Assembly: GCF_028802875.1 (NCBI RefSeq)
Contig: NZ_JARAMP010000015.1
Coordinates: 62,001 to 126,000, forward strand
Reading direction: 5' to 3'
DNA: 64,000 bases
From: Seohaeicola sp024304985
GTDB lineage: Bacteria; Pseudomonadota; Alphaproteobacteria; Rhodobacterales; Rhodobacteraceae
Under the pieces are notes generated by a model. It ran no database searches. It saw only the letters and a list, made by a program, of their open reading frames with translations, and was not told the DNA's origin. Below are positions 27,576 to 39,000 of this stretch, piece by piece. Within the stretch, counting starts at the first letter, position 1. Each line of letters begins with the position of its first letter. A program made the translations under genes and the position numbers.

Positions 27576-28499
27576 TCATCGCGAGGCATGGAAAACACGG
27601 CCCAACGAGGCAGGCGCGCTGCTTTTGTCGGCCGACATGATGACCAGCACGAGGATGGTGATCAGATAGGGCGACATTGCCAGATACTCGACGGGAATCG
27701 CAACGCCTGCCGCCTGTAGATTCAGCTGTATTACGGTAACCCCGCCGAAAAGATAGGCACCCAGTAGCACGCGCCACGGTTTCCAACTGGCAAAGACCAC
27801 CAGCGCCAGGGCAATCCAGCCGATTCCGGCGGTCATCCCCTCGGTCCATTGGGGCACGCGGATCAGGCTGATATAGGCTCCGCCCATGCCCGCGCAGGCC
27901 CCGCCGAACAGGATTGCCATGATGCGGATGCGCACGACCTTGTAACCCAGCGCATGGGCCGCCTCGTGGTTCTCGCCGACCGCCCGCAGGATCAGTCCCG
28001 CGCGCGTGTATTTCAACATGAACCAGACTGCCGTGACGATGATCAGGCCCAGATAGACCATCAGGTCATGCGAGAACAGGATCCGCCCCAGAACGGGCAT
28101 GTCCGACAGGCCGGGGATGTTCAGTCGCGGAAAGGACGGTGGCCGGATGCCCTGATAGCCCTGCCCGATGAGCGAGGACAGACCAAGCCCGAACAGGGTC
28201 AGTCCAAGGCCCGAAGCCACCTGATTGGCCAGTGCCACCTGCGTGAGCAGCGCGAAAAGCAGCGACAGCACCGCCCCGCCCGCCGCTGCCGCCAGAACAC
28301 CCAACAGCGGATTGCCGGTGTTGACCGCAATGGCAAAGCCGCAGATGGCACCGGTGATCATCATCCCTTCGACACCAAGGTTCAGAACGCCTGCCTTTTC
28401 CACGACCAGTTCTCCGACCGCCGCCAGCAAGAGTGGTGTTGCCGCGACCATCAGCGAGGCCAGCAGAAGGATCGGATTGATTGACGACAGATCCATCAT
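27576..28499 (-). CDS. ABC permease, BMP-linked (RbsC-like)
   Basis: A 307-residue integral membrane permease. GELVVEKAGVLNLGVEGMMITGAICGF near the start is the hallmark of the nucleoside-type permeases, followed by multiple hydrophobic helices. Its start overlaps the stop of the other permease gene (ATGA). Confidence 0.9.
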   Translation of the reverse strand: MMDLSSINPILLLASLMVAATPLLLAAVGELVVEKAGVLNLGVEGMMITGAICGFAIAVNTGNPLLGVLAAAAGGAVLSLLFALLTQVALANQVASGLGLTLFGLGLSSLIGQGYQGIRPPSFPRLNIPGLSDMPVLGRILFSHDLMVYLGLIIVTAVWFMLKYTRAGLILRAVGENHEAAHALGYKVVRIRIMAILFGGACAGMGGAYISLIRVPQWTEGMTAGIGWIALALVVFASWKPWRVLLGAYLFGGVTVIQLNLQAAGVAIPVEYLAMSPYLITILVLVIMSADKSSAPASLGRVFHASR

Positions 28500-29578
28500 G
28501 CCACCTCACGCCATGTCAGCCGCAGCCGGTAATTTGTCATCACATCGACAGCCAGAAGGAAGAACAGAAGCATTCCCTGGAACATCTGGATCGCCGCCGC
28601 GGGCAGGCCCAGCCGCGATTGTGCAATCTCGCCGCCAATATAGGTCAGCGCCATCAGCAGCCCCGCCAAGGCAATGCCAAGCGGATGCAGGCGCCCGAGG
28701 AAGGCCACGATGATTGCGGTGAAACCATAGCCTACGTTGAAGTCGATGCTGACGCGCCCCGCGGGACCCGAGACCTCGAACATGCCGGCAAGTCCCGCCA
28801 GCGCGCCGGCCAGACCCAGACAGATCAGCACGAGCCGGGCGGGATTGACGCCCGCGAAACGCGCCGCGCGCGGCGCCTCGCCGGTCAGGCGGATATGGAA
28901 GCCCAGAATATGCCGCGTCAACATCACATAGGCGAAGATCACCGCGATCAGCGCCGCGACCACGCCCCAATGCATCCCCGATCCAGCGATCAGTTCAGCG
29001 TTATGGGCGCTGGGATACTGTTGCAGGTTGCGCGAGCCGGGAAATCCGAACCCTTCGGGGTTCTTCATCAGTCCCAATGACATCGAGGCCAACAATTGCT
29101 CGGCCACATAAACCAGCATGAGCGAGACAAGGATTTCGTTCGTGCCGAACTTGACCTTCAACACCGCGGGGATCGTCGCCCAGGCCCAGCCGCCCAAGGC
29201 CCCGGCCATCACCATCAACGGAAAGATGAACCAGCCTTCCATCGGATAGAACATCAGGCCCACGCCCGCACCGGTCAGTGCGCCGACGATATATTGTCCT
29301 TCGGCCCCGATGTTCCAGATGCCTGCCCTGAATCCAAGGCTCAGACCAATGGCGATCAGGATCAGTGGCGCGCCCTTCACCAGAAGCTGCGGACGGTAGA
29401 AGAACGCGAATTCCGAAAACAGCGGGTCCCAGAAAATCGTACGGATCGCCACCAAAGGGTCCTTGCCCAGAAGCGCGAAGAGCGCCCCGCCCGCGATCAT
29501 CGTGGCGATCACAGCCACGACAGGGGCCAGCCAGACCCAGGCTTTCGACGGCTGTGGCCGTTTTTCCAGCTTCAGCAT
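28496..29578 (-). CDS. ABC permease, BMP-linked
   Basis: A 360-residue permease, the larger partner in BMP-type importers. It shows GAPLILIAIGLSLGFRAGIWNIGAEGQY, the paired version of the motif in the second permease. It is separated from the ATPase gene by about 50 bp and overlaps the following permease by 4 bp. Confidence 0.9.
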   Translation of the reverse strand: MLKLEKRPQPSKAWVWLAPVVAVIATMIAGGALFALLGKDPLVAIRTIFWDPLFSEFAFFYRPQLLVKGAPLILIAIGLSLGFRAGIWNIGAEGQYIVGALTGAGVGLMFYPMEGWFIFPLMVMAGALGGWAWATIPAVLKVKFGTNEILVSLMLVYVAEQLLASMSLGLMKNPEGFGFPGSRNLQQYPSAHNAELIAGSGMHWGVVAALIAVIFAYVMLTRHILGFHIRLTGEAPRAARFAGVNPARLVLICLGLAGALAGLAGMFEVSGPAGRVSIDFNVGYGFTAIIVAFLGRLHPLGIALAGLLMALTYIGGEIAQSRLGLPAAAIQMFQGMLLFFLLAVDVMTNYRLRLTWREVA

Positions 29579-29626
29579 GGCGCGGCCCCCGTTTCATCTT
29601 GCCAAAAATACTCGAACGTCAACGCC

Positions 29627-31144
29627 TCAGACATGCGCCACCTCCATGTCATGGGCTCCACCCATCATCAGTCCGATCTCTTCGATATTCAGTTCGGATG
29701 TGGGCCTGATGCGCGACAACCGCCCCTCGTTCAGTGCACCGAACCTGTCCGAAATCTCCATCAATTCGTCCAGATCCTGACTGATCACAACCACCGCCGT
29801 GCCCCCTGCCGCAAGATCCAGCAGCGCCTGTCGGATTGCGGCGGCGGCGGACGCATCGACACCCCAAGTCGGTTGGTTCACGACCAGCACTTCGGGGCGC
29901 TGCATCACTTCGCGGCCGATCACGAATTTCTGCAGGTTGCCACCCGACAAGGACCGCGCAGCATTGCCTGGCCCCGGTGTGCGCACATCGAAGCGCGCGA
30001 TGATCGCCTCGGCGAAACCCTTCGCCTTAGTCCAGTCCAGAAAACCGCGCCGCTCCAGCCCCTCGCGCAGCGACCCTGTCAGCATGGCGTTTTCGGTCAG
30101 GCTCATATCAGGGGCCGCCGCATGGCCCAATCGCTCCTCGGGCGCGCAGAGCAAACCGATCCGCCGTCGCTCCATCGGCCCCAGCGCGCCAACGGGGGTG
30201 CCGTGCATCCGCACCATATCGGGGGCGGATCGCAATTCACCCGACAGCGCCCCCAGAAGTTCGTCCTGCCCATTACCCGCGACACCGCCCAGACCCAGCA
30301 CTTCGCCCTGCCGGACGGCCAGACTGACCCCCGTCAGCGAACAGCCAAAAGCCGAGGGCGAGCGTACGGACAATTCGCTCAGCTCCAGTGCCACATCGCC
30401 AAGGGCCCGTCCGCTGCGTTCCGGTGTGTGCAGCACCGTGCCCACCATCATCTCGGCCAGTTGCCGCGCGGTCGTGTCGGCAGGGGTGCATGTCGCGACC
30501 TTCTTGCCCAGCCGCAGGATCGTGGCGGTATCGCACAGAGCGCGGATCTCCTCCAGCTTGTGACTGATATAGAGGATCGCCACCCCTTCGGCCGTCAGCT
30601 TGCGCAGGGTCTGGAACAGGATCTCGACCTCCTGCGGGGTCAGCACCGATGTCGGTTCGTCCATGATCAGCAGGCGCGGGTCCTGCAACAGGCAGCGGAT
30701 GATCTCGACCCGCTGGCGTTCACCGGCTGACAGATCCCCCACGGTGCGGAACGGGTCCAGCGGCAGGCCATAGGTTTCCGACACCTCGCGGATACGTCCG
30801 GCCAGATCGGCCAGACGCGGCGGGTCCTCCATTCCAAGCGCCACGTTTTCCGCCACGTTCAGCGCGTCGAACAGCGAGAAATGCTGAAACACCATGGCGA
30901 CACCGGCAGCGCGCGCCGCGCGCGGTTCTGCTGGCGCATAGGGAGTGCCCTGAAAGGTCATGCTGCCGTGGTCGGGTTTGACCAGACCGTAGATCATCTT
31001 GACCAGCGTCGACTTGCCAGCGCCATTCTCGCCCAAGAGGGCGTGAACCTCGCCTTGCCTCACGTCGAAGGACACGTCGGAATTCGCCACCACACCGGGG
31101 TAGGCCTTTGTCAGACCGTGAATACTCAGAACCGGTGCCGTCAT
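29627..31144 (-). CDS. ABC ATPase with two nucleotide-binding domains, BMP-linked
   Basis: A 505-residue double ATPase. The first half has Walker A GENGAGKST, signature LSAGERQR and LLIMDEPTSVLT; the second half has GVAGNGQDELL in place of Walker A and a degenerate signature LSGGNLQK with LVVNQPTWGVD. Such asymmetry is normal in this sugar/nucleoside group. ATG 31144 overlaps the xdhC stop (ATGA), linking the importer to purine oxidation. Confidence 0.9.
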   Translation of the reverse strand: MTAPVLSIHGLTKAYPGVVANSDVSFDVRQGEVHALLGENGAGKSTLVKMIYGLVKPDHGSMTFQGTPYAPAEPRAARAAGVAMVFQHFSLFDALNVAENVALGMEDPPRLADLAGRIREVSETYGLPLDPFRTVGDLSAGERQRVEIIRCLLQDPRLLIMDEPTSVLTPQEVEILFQTLRKLTAEGVAILYISHKLEEIRALCDTATILRLGKKVATCTPADTTARQLAEMMVGTVLHTPERSGRALGDVALELSELSVRSPSAFGCSLTGVSLAVRQGEVLGLGGVAGNGQDELLGALSGELRSAPDMVRMHGTPVGALGPMERRRIGLLCAPEERLGHAAAPDMSLTENAMLTGSLREGLERRGFLDWTKAKGFAEAIIARFDVRTPGPGNAARSLSGGNLQKFVIGREVMQRPEVLVVNQPTWGVDASAAAAIRQALLDLAAGGTAVVVISQDLDELMEISDRFGALNEGRLSRIRPTSELNIEEIGLMMGGAHDMEVAHV

Positions 31145-32091
31145 GCGCTGCGTTCCTTCTGTGCGGATCTGACCATGATATCGCTCAATAAGCCGGAGGC
31201 GACGCCGATGGCAATTGCCTGTGGGTGCTTGCCCAGTGCCGGTAGCCCGATGGGACAGCAGATGCGCGCGATTTGGGCGGGCGCATGGTCCAAAGCTGCC
31301 AAGCGTGACTTGAACCGCGCCCACTTCGTCGCTGATCCGATCAACCCGACGCTGGCAAAGCCATGGCCCAGCAACCCGTGGCACAGGGCAAGGTCCAGCG
31401 CATGGGAATAGGTCAGGATCAGGTGATGCGCGTCATGCGGCGCATGGCGCACCACACGTGCGGGATCTGTGGCGGGAAGTACCGTCACGCTGTCGGGCAC
31501 ATGCGCGGGGAACCGGGCCGGGCCTGTGTCGATCCATGTGATCGCCAGATCGGGCAGGGGTGCCATGACATCGACCAGCGCGCGCCCCACATGGCCCGCC
31601 CCCCAGATCCACAGAGGGATGGACGCCCGCGTCACGGGTTCCACCATCCAGCCTTCGACCAGTTGCGGCGCGGGGCACCGCCCCTGTCCACGCGCCTGTG
31701 TCCGAATCCGTTGCACTGCCAATGGCATCCGGGCCTCGGCCAGCACGGGGCGGGCGATCACCTCCAAACCTTCAAGATCTGCGACGGATGCGGCGTCGTG
31801 CACTTCGGCCAGAAGCTGCACCGAACCCCCACAGCATTGTCCCAGATCGGGTCCAAGCGCATGGCGCGACAGCCGCATGGCCGGACCGCCCGCCACCATC
31901 GCTCGCGCCGCCTGGGCGGCCTGATACTCCAGCGCGCCCCCTCCGATCGTGCCGGACTGGCCGTTTGGCCAGACCAACATGGCTGCACCAACCTCGCGCG
32001 GGGATGATCCGCGCACGTCGGCGATTACCACCCGCACGACACGGCCATGTTGCGCGACGGCTGCGCGCAGGGTGTCCAGATCAAAGCCCAT
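31141..32091 (-). CDS. xdhC: Xanthine dehydrogenase accessory protein XdhC
   Basis: A 316-residue protein. The N-terminal part has ADVRGSSPREVGAAMLV and QSGTIGGGALE, and the C-terminal Rossmann-like part has WIWGAGHVGRAL and GLIGSATKWARFKSRL. XdhC binds and sulfurates molybdenum cofactor before insertion into XdhB. It overlaps xdhB by 11 bp and the ATPase gene by 4 bp. Confidence 0.93.
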   Translation of the reverse strand: MGFDLDTLRAAVAQHGRVVRVVIADVRGSSPREVGAAMLVWPNGQSGTIGGGALEYQAAQAARAMVAGGPAMRLSRHALGPDLGQCCGGSVQLLAEVHDAASVADLEGLEVIARPVLAEARMPLAVQRIRTQARGQGRCPAPQLVEGWMVEPVTRASIPLWIWGAGHVGRALVDVMAPLPDLAITWIDTGPARFPAHVPDSVTVLPATDPARVVRHAPHDAHHLILTYSHALDLALCHGLLGHGFASVGLIGSATKWARFKSRLAALDHAPAQIARICCPIGLPALGKHPQAIAIGVASGLLSDIMVRSAQKERSA

Positions 32092-34447
32092 CGCGCACGC
32101 TCTGCACTGCGGCCAGGATACGCTCGGGCGTGGCCGGAGCGTCCAGCGCGGGATAGCCCGGCCCGCAGGCCGCCACCGCGTCCGAGATCGCCATCAACGC
32201 CGAAATACCTAGCATAAGGGGGGGCTCGCCCACCGCCTTGGACCGATAGATCGTGTCCTCGCGGTTCGCGCCGTCCCAGAGCGCCACGTTGAAAATGGCC
32301 GGCCGATCCGACACAGCCGGGATCTTGTAGGTCGAGGGCGCATGGGTGCGCAGCCGACCTTTGTCATCCCAGACCAGTTCCTCCATCGTCAGCCAGCCTG
32401 CACCCTGCACATAGCCGCCCTCGATCTGGCCGATATCCAGAGCGGGGTTCAGGCTGTTACCCGCGTCGTGCAAAAGGTCCGCGCGCAGGATGCGGTTCTC
32501 GCCGGTCAGGGTGTCGATCACCACCTCGGTCAGCGCCGCACCATAGGCGAAGTAGAAGAATGGTCGCCCATGGCCCTTGATGCGGTCCCATTGCACCTTG
32601 GGCGTGGCATAGAACCCGGTCGATGACAGGCTGACCCGCGCGGCATAGGCCATCTGTGCGGCTTCGGCAAAGCTGTAGCTGGCCTCGGCCACGATGACCC
32701 GCCCGCCTTCGAACCGGACCGCTCCAGCATCCACCTGATGCAACCCCGCCAGATGCGCGGCCATCCGGTCGCGGATCGTGTCACAGGCGGCCTTCACCGC
32801 CATGCCGTTCAGGTCCGACCCGGATGATGCCGCGGTGGCCGAGGTGTTGGGCACCTTGCCCGTATCGGTCGCGGTGATTTTCACCGCCCCCACATCCAGT
32901 CCGAACCGCGCCGCGGCCACCTGCGCCACCTTCTGGAACAGGCCCTGTCCCATTTCGGTGCCGCCATGGTTCAGATGTACCGATCCGTCCTGATAAACAT
33001 GTACCAATGCCCCCGCCTGATTGAGATGCGTCAGCGTGAAGGAGATCCCGAATTTCACCGGAGTCAGCGCCAGCCCGCGTTTGAGCACCGGGTTCGCGGC
33101 ATTCCAGTCCGCCACGGCCTGCCGCCGCTGGTCATATTCTGCCGTTTCGGCCAGACGGCCGGTCAGGGCGTGCAGGATGAAATCATCGACCTCCATCCCG
33201 TAGGGCGTGGTCTGTTTCCTCTTGCCGGAAATATCCTCGGGGGGGTGTTCAGCGAAGGTGAACCGGGGGGCAGACAGCCCCCCTGCGCCGCCCGCCGCAG
33301 GCGTGGCCTCGGCATAGTAATTCACCCGCCGCACCGCCAGAGGGTCGCGACCCAGATGATGGGCGATGTGATCCATCACCCGTTCGATCCCGACCATGCC
33401 CTGAGGGCCGCCAAAGCCGCGAAAGGCCGTGGCGCTTTGGGTGTTGGTCTTCAGCCGGTGACTTTCGATCCGCGCATTTTCAAGCAGATAGGCATTGTCC
33501 GCATGCAGCATGGCACGATCCGCCACCGGCAAGGACAGGTCCTGCGCCCAGCCGCAACGGGCATAGTGCACAAACTCCACGCCAGTGATGCGGCCAGTGT
33601 CATCGAACCCTGCCACATAGTCGATGCGGAAATCATGCCGCTTGCCGGTGATGACCATGTCATCGTCGCGGTCATAGCGCATCTTGCAGGGCCGTCCGGT
33701 CAGCGACGCGGCTACGGCACAGGCGACAGCCAGCGCGTTGCCCTGACTTTCCTTGCCACCGAAGCCGCCGCCCATGCGGCGCACTTCGACCCGGACGGCA
33801 TGCATCGGCACGCCCAAGGCCTCGGCCACCTTGTGCTGGATCTCGGTCGGGTGCTGGGTGGAGCTGTGCACGACCATATCCCCGCCCTCCTGCGGCATGG
33901 CCAATGCGGCTTGTCCTTCCAGATAGAAATGTTCCTGACCGCCGATTTCGAAACGCCCTTCGACGCGATGGGGTGCTGCGGCGATCGCGGACGCGGCATC
34001 GCCCTTGGTATAGATGCGCGGTCCATCCTCGAAGCGGCTGTTCGCGGCCATGGCCTTATCAATGGTGAGGATCGGATCTTCCTCGGCATAGTCGATCCGG
34101 CCCAGTCGTGCCGCCTGCCGCGCGGCCAGATGGCTGTCGGCCACCACCGCAAAGACAGGCTGACCCAGATAATGCACCTGACCTGTGGCCAGAAGCGGCT
34201 CGTCATGGGCCGAGGGCGAGACGTCATTGGCGAAAGGCAGGTCTTCCGCCGTCAGCACCATGACCACGCCGGGGGCGGCGCGCACATCTGCAAGATTCAT
34301 CCCCGTGATCCGGCCCCGCGCAATGCTGGACAAACCGAAGGCCAGATGCAGCGTATCGGCGGGAACGGGGATATCGTCCACATAGCGAGCCTGCCCCGTC
34401 ACATGCAGGCGGGCCGCGTCATGAGGCAGCGGTTTGGCGACACTCAT
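32081..34447 (-). CDS. xdhB: Xanthine dehydrogenase molybdopterin-binding subunit
   Basis: A 788-residue molybdoenzyme large subunit that hydroxylates hypoxanthine to xanthine and urate. Cofactor-binding regions are visible: MGGGFGGKESQ, TAFRGFGGPQ, and AVGEPPLMLG near the C-terminus, which holds the likely catalytic Glu. Length and order match bacterial XdhB. It follows xdhA with an ATGA overlap. Confidence 0.95.
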   Translation of the reverse strand: MSVAKPLPHDAARLHVTGQARYVDDIPVPADTLHLAFGLSSIARGRITGMNLADVRAAPGVVMVLTAEDLPFANDVSPSAHDEPLLATGQVHYLGQPVFAVVADSHLAARQAARLGRIDYAEEDPILTIDKAMAANSRFEDGPRIYTKGDAASAIAAAPHRVEGRFEIGGQEHFYLEGQAALAMPQEGGDMVVHSSTQHPTEIQHKVAEALGVPMHAVRVEVRRMGGGFGGKESQGNALAVACAVAASLTGRPCKMRYDRDDDMVITGKRHDFRIDYVAGFDDTGRITGVEFVHYARCGWAQDLSLPVADRAMLHADNAYLLENARIESHRLKTNTQSATAFRGFGGPQGMVGIERVMDHIAHHLGRDPLAVRRVNYYAEATPAAGGAGGLSAPRFTFAEHPPEDISGKRKQTTPYGMEVDDFILHALTGRLAETAEYDQRRQAVADWNAANPVLKRGLALTPVKFGISFTLTHLNQAGALVHVYQDGSVHLNHGGTEMGQGLFQKVAQVAAARFGLDVGAVKITATDTGKVPNTSATAASSGSDLNGMAVKAACDTIRDRMAAHLAGLHQVDAGAVRFEGGRVIVAEASYSFAEAAQMAYAARVSLSSTGFYATPKVQWDRIKGHGRPFFYFAYGAALTEVVIDTLTGENRILRADLLHDAGNSLNPALDIGQIEGGYVQGAGWLTMEELVWDDKGRLRTHAPSTYKIPAVSDRPAIFNVALWDGANREDTIYRSKAVGEPPLMLGISALMAISDAVAACGPGYPALDAPATPERILAAVQSVRDGL

Positions 34448-35865
34448 GGCTGCACCTCCATGATCGATGTCGATTGACCCGTGTCCTCAAGAAAATAGCG
34501 GCGCAGCATGTTTGCCGCTGTTTGCAGCCGGTAGGCGGCCGAGGCGCGCATGTCCGACAGCGGAGTGTAATCCTGCGAGAAAGCCTGCATCGCTTTCGCG
34601 ACAGTGGCATCGGTCCATGGGTGACCGAGAAGTGCCGCCTCGACATGCGCGGCCCGCTTGGGCGTTCCGGCCATCCCGCCGTAGGCGATACGGGCAGCGG
34701 TCACGCGGCCATCCGCCAGGGTGATGTTGAAGCAGCCGCAGAGGGCCGAGATATCCTGATCGAAGCGCTTGCTGAGTTTGTAGCAACGCAGGCGGTCGGG
34801 TTGGCGTGGAAGGGTGATGCTTTCGACGAATTCGCCGCGGCGTCGGTCTTGCTTGCCGTAATCGAGGAAGAAGTCCTCAAGGGGCATGGACCGCCTGTCC
34901 TTACCCTGTCGCAGATGGAGAGTCGCCCCCAACGCGATGAGCGCGGGTGGGCCATCCCCGATGGGCGAGCCATTGGCGATATTGCCGCCGATGGTCGCCG
35001 CCGCGCGAACCTGCGCCGAGCCATAGCGCCGCAGCATCGCGGCAAAGGAAGGGTGCATTTCCTCCATCAGCGGGATCAGCCGCGCAATGGTGACTCCTGC
35101 ACCGATGGTCAACCCGTCCGCCTCTTGCGCGATCTGCTTGAGGTCGTCGCATCGATTGAGAAAGATCATCTGCCCCAGCTCGCGCATCTGCTTGGTCACC
35201 CACAGCCCCACATCGGTGGCACCTGCCACAAGCGTGGCGTCGGGGTTGTCGGCATAGGCGGTGGCCAGTTCGTCCAATGTTCTTGGCTGCAGGGCTGCGG
35301 GGGGATTGCCGCCCCCCACGTCGAACCCTTGGTTTGAGGATCCCGCTGCAGATACCTCTGCCAGAAAGAAGCGCCGATCCGCATTCATCCATTCGGGAAC
35401 GGGCGCGCTTTCGGCCGCCTTGGCTGCGCGGATGATGGGGGCATAGCCGGTGCAGCGGCACAGATTGCCCGCAAGCGCGGTGTCGTGATCCGTCGCGCCA
35501 TTCAGATGCGCCACGGCCATGGACGCCACGAATCCAGGTGTGCAGAACCCGCACTGGCTGCCGTGATGGTCCACCATCGCCTGCTGCACAGGATGCAGGG
35601 CGTTGTCAGGGCCGGTGATTCCCTCAACCGTGCGCAGGGCGCGGCCGTCAAGTTGCGGCAAAAACAGGATGCAGGCGTTGAGCGCCTGTGTCGTGCCATC
35701 CGGGTCGGTGACCATCACCGTGCAGGCCCCGCAGTCGCCCTCGTTGCATCCTTCCTTGGTCGCGGTCAGGCCACGCGTATCGCGCAGCCAATCCAGAGTG
35801 GTGGCCGTGGGTGCGACATCGGTCAGCACCACGTGTTCCCCGTTCAGACGAAAGGAGATATCCAT
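34444..35865 (-). CDS. xdhA: Xanthine dehydrogenase iron-sulfur/FAD subunit
   Basis: A 473-residue small subunit. The N-terminal plant-type 2Fe-2S cluster uses C40-NEGD-C45-GA-C48, the second 2Fe-2S domain has CGFCTPGF and LCRCTGY, and the rest is the FAD domain with AATIGGNIANGSPIGDGPPAL. It passes electrons from the molybdenum site to NAD. It is the first gene of the purine operon and divergent from dnaE. Confidence 0.95.
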   Translation of the reverse strand: MDISFRLNGEHVVLTDVAPTATTLDWLRDTRGLTATKEGCNEGDCGACTVMVTDPDGTTQALNACILFLPQLDGRALRTVEGITGPDNALHPVQQAMVDHHGSQCGFCTPGFVASMAVAHLNGATDHDTALAGNLCRCTGYAPIIRAAKAAESAPVPEWMNADRRFFLAEVSAAGSSNQGFDVGGGNPPAALQPRTLDELATAYADNPDATLVAGATDVGLWVTKQMRELGQMIFLNRCDDLKQIAQEADGLTIGAGVTIARLIPLMEEMHPSFAAMLRRYGSAQVRAAATIGGNIANGSPIGDGPPALIALGATLHLRQGKDRRSMPLEDFFLDYGKQDRRRGEFVESITLPRQPDRLRCYKLSKRFDQDISALCGCFNITLADGRVTAARIAYGGMAGTPKRAAHVEAALLGHPWTDATVAKAMQAFSQDYTPLSDMRASAAYRLQTAANMLRRYFLEDTGQSTSIMEVQP

Positions 35866-36079
35866 GTTGAAAAAGCCTGCCGCCTTACCCGTTGTTTGCC
35901 CGTGGATGCGCTGTCTCGATGCGGCGTAGAGCAGCGCGGGCCCCTGTTGGTTCCCTCCAGAAAAGCGTGGATTCGGTCACTTGGCAAGCGAAAGCTTCGG
36001 CGCGGGGCATGACCCAAGGGCAAGAGGCGCGGATTTTCTGCGCTTCCAGAGGGGCAGGGCTTGGGGTAGCTTTGGCCTC

Positions 36080-39000
36080 ATGAGCAGTTCCCCCCGATTC
36101 ATCCATCTCCGCGTTCACACCGAATATTCCCTGCTGGAAGGCGCGGTGCGGCTGAAGAAACTGCCGGGCCTTTGCGCGGCGGCGGGGATGCCTGCCGTCG
36201 CTGTGACAGACACCAACAACATGTTCGCCGCACTGGAATTTTCGGTCGGCGCAAACGGTGCGGGCGTGCAGCCCATCATGGGATGTCAGGTGTCGCTTGC
36301 CTATCTGCCTACCCAACCGGGAGAGCGGCCGCGTGATCCGGCCGGGGTCGTGCTTCTGGCGCAGAACGAGACCGGGTATGAAAACCTGATGCGGCTGAAC
36401 AGTTGCCTCTATCTGGACAAGGCGGGACAGTTGCCGCAGGTCACGATGGAGGAGTTGTCCGAATTCAGCGCTGGTCTGATCTGCCTGTCCGGTGGCCCTG
36501 ATGGCCCGGTGGGGCGGCTGTTGCGCGCGGGTCAGCGCCCGGCGGCCGAGGATCTGATGCGCCGTCTGGCCGCGATCTATCCTGATCGGCTTTATGTGGA
36601 ACTGCAGCGCCACCCCGAAGGTGGCGGCTTGCCAGAGGCAGAGCGCCTGTCCGAGCGCGGTTTTGTCGAGATGGCCTATGCGATGGACCTGCCGCTGGTG
36701 GCAACCAATGATGTGTATTTCCCCAAATCCGACATGTACGAGGCGCATGATGCGCTGATCTGCATTGCCGAGGGGGCCTATGTCGATCAGCAGGGTCCCC
36801 GCCGTCGCCTGACGGCGCAGCACTATTTCAAATCGCCGCAGGAAATGGCGACGCTTTTCGCCGATTTGCCTGAGGCGATTGAAAATACGGTTGAAATTGC
36901 CCGGCGATGCGCATTTCGCGCCTATAAGCGCGATCCGATCCTGCCCAAATTCGCCGATGACGAGGTGCAGGAATTGCGCCGTCAGGCAAAAGAAGGTCTG
37001 GCCGCGCGTCTTGCCGTGATCCCCCATGCCGCCACGGTCGAGGACTATGAAAAACGCCTCGATTTCGAACTGGGCATCATCGAGGGCATGGGCTTTCCCG
37101 GTTATTTCCTGATCGTGGCCGATTTTATCAAATGGGCCAAGGATCACGACATTCCCGTGGGACCGGGGCGCGGGTCGGGGGCGGGCTCTCTGGTGGCTTA
37201 TGCCCTGACGATCACCGATCTTGACCCCTTGCGCTACTCCCTGCTGTTCGAGCGGTTCCTGAATCCCGAACGTGTCTCGATGCCCGACTTCGACATCGAC
37301 TTCTGCATGGATCGCCGCGAGGAGGTGATCCGCTATGTGCAGGACCGCTATGGCCGCGACAAGGTGGGGCAGATCATCACCTTCGGTGCGCTGCTGTCCA
37401 AGGCGGCGGTGCGCGATATCGGTCGGGTGTTGCAGATGCCCTATGGGCAGGTGGACCGGCTGTCCAAGCTGATCCCGGTCGAGGGCGTCAAGCCTGTCAG
37501 CATCGAGCAGGCGCTGGCGCAGGAAGAACGTCTGCGCGAGGCGGCGCGATCGGAAGAAGTCGTGAAGCGCCTTCTCGACTACGGCCAGCAGGTCGAAGGC
37601 CTGCTGCGCAACGCGTCAACCCACGCTGCCGGTGTGGTGATTGGCGACCGTCCGCTGGACCGCCTTGTGCCGCTCTATCAGGACCCGCGTTCGGATATGC
37701 CGGCGACCCAATTCAACATGAAATGGGTGGAACAGGCGGGTCTGGTGAAGTTCGACTTTCTGGGACTCAAGACCCTGACGGTGATCCAGAATGCGGTCGA
37801 TCTGATCAAGGGGCAGGGGCGGCATCTGCATATCCGCGCCGACGGGGTGCAGCTTTACGATCCGCCAGAAGGGGCCGTGGATGATATCGGGGCCATCCCT
37901 CTGGATGATGAAGCGACCTATAAACTCTATGCCAGCGCCAAGACCGTAGCCGTGTTTCAGGTGGAATCCAGCGGCATGATGGACGCGCTGCGCCGCATGA
38001 AGCCCACCTGCATCGAGGATATCGTGGCGCTGGTCGCCCTTTATCGTCCGGGCCCGATGGAGAACATTCCCACCTATTGCGAGGTCAAGAACGGGCTGAA
38101 AGAGCGCGCGTCGATCCATCCGTTGATCGACCATATCCTTGAGGAAACCCAGGGCATCATCGTCTATCAGGAACAGGTGATGCAGATCGCGCAGGAGATG
38201 GCAGGCTACAGCCTTGGTGGCGCCGACCTGTTGCGCCGCGCCATGGGCAAGAAGATCGCCGAGGAGATGGCCAAGGAACGCCCCAAGTTCGAAAAGGGCG
38301 CCATGGCCAATGGGGTGGACAAGAAGAAAGCCTCCGAGGTCTTCGACCTTCTGGAGAAATTCGCCAATTACGGCTTCAACAAATCGCACGCCGCCGCCTA
38401 TGCCGTGGTCAGCTATCAAACAGCATGGCTAAAGGCGAACCATCCGGTTGAATTCATGGCCGGGGTGATGAACTGCGACAGCCATCTGACCGACAAGCTG
38501 TCGACCTATGCCGAGGAAGTCCGGCGGGGCATGGGGATCGAGATCGTACCCCCTTGTGTCAACCGTTCAGATGCCGGGTTCACGGTGCGCGAGGGCAAAC
38601 TGGTCTATGCGCTGGGCGCGCTGAAGAACGTGGGCATGGATGCGATGCGGATGATCACCGCCGCGCGTCGCGACGAGGCGGGGCGCGAGAAGCCCTTTGT
38701 CACGCTGTTTGATTTCGCCCGACGGGTGGATCTGAAACGGGTGGGCAAGCGACCGCTGGAGATGCTGGCCCGCGCAGGTGCCTTTGACATGCTGGACACC
38801 AACCGCCGCCGCGTCTTCGAGGCGCTGGATGCGCTGGTCGGCTATTCTGCTGCGATCCACGAGCAGAAAGCCTCCAATCAGGTTTCGCTTTTCGGCGATG
38901 CGGGTGAGGACCTGCCCGAGCCCCGCCTAATGCCGGTGTCCGACTGGCAAGCGCTGGAGCGGCTGGACGAAGAGCACAAGGCGATCGGGTTCTACCTGTC

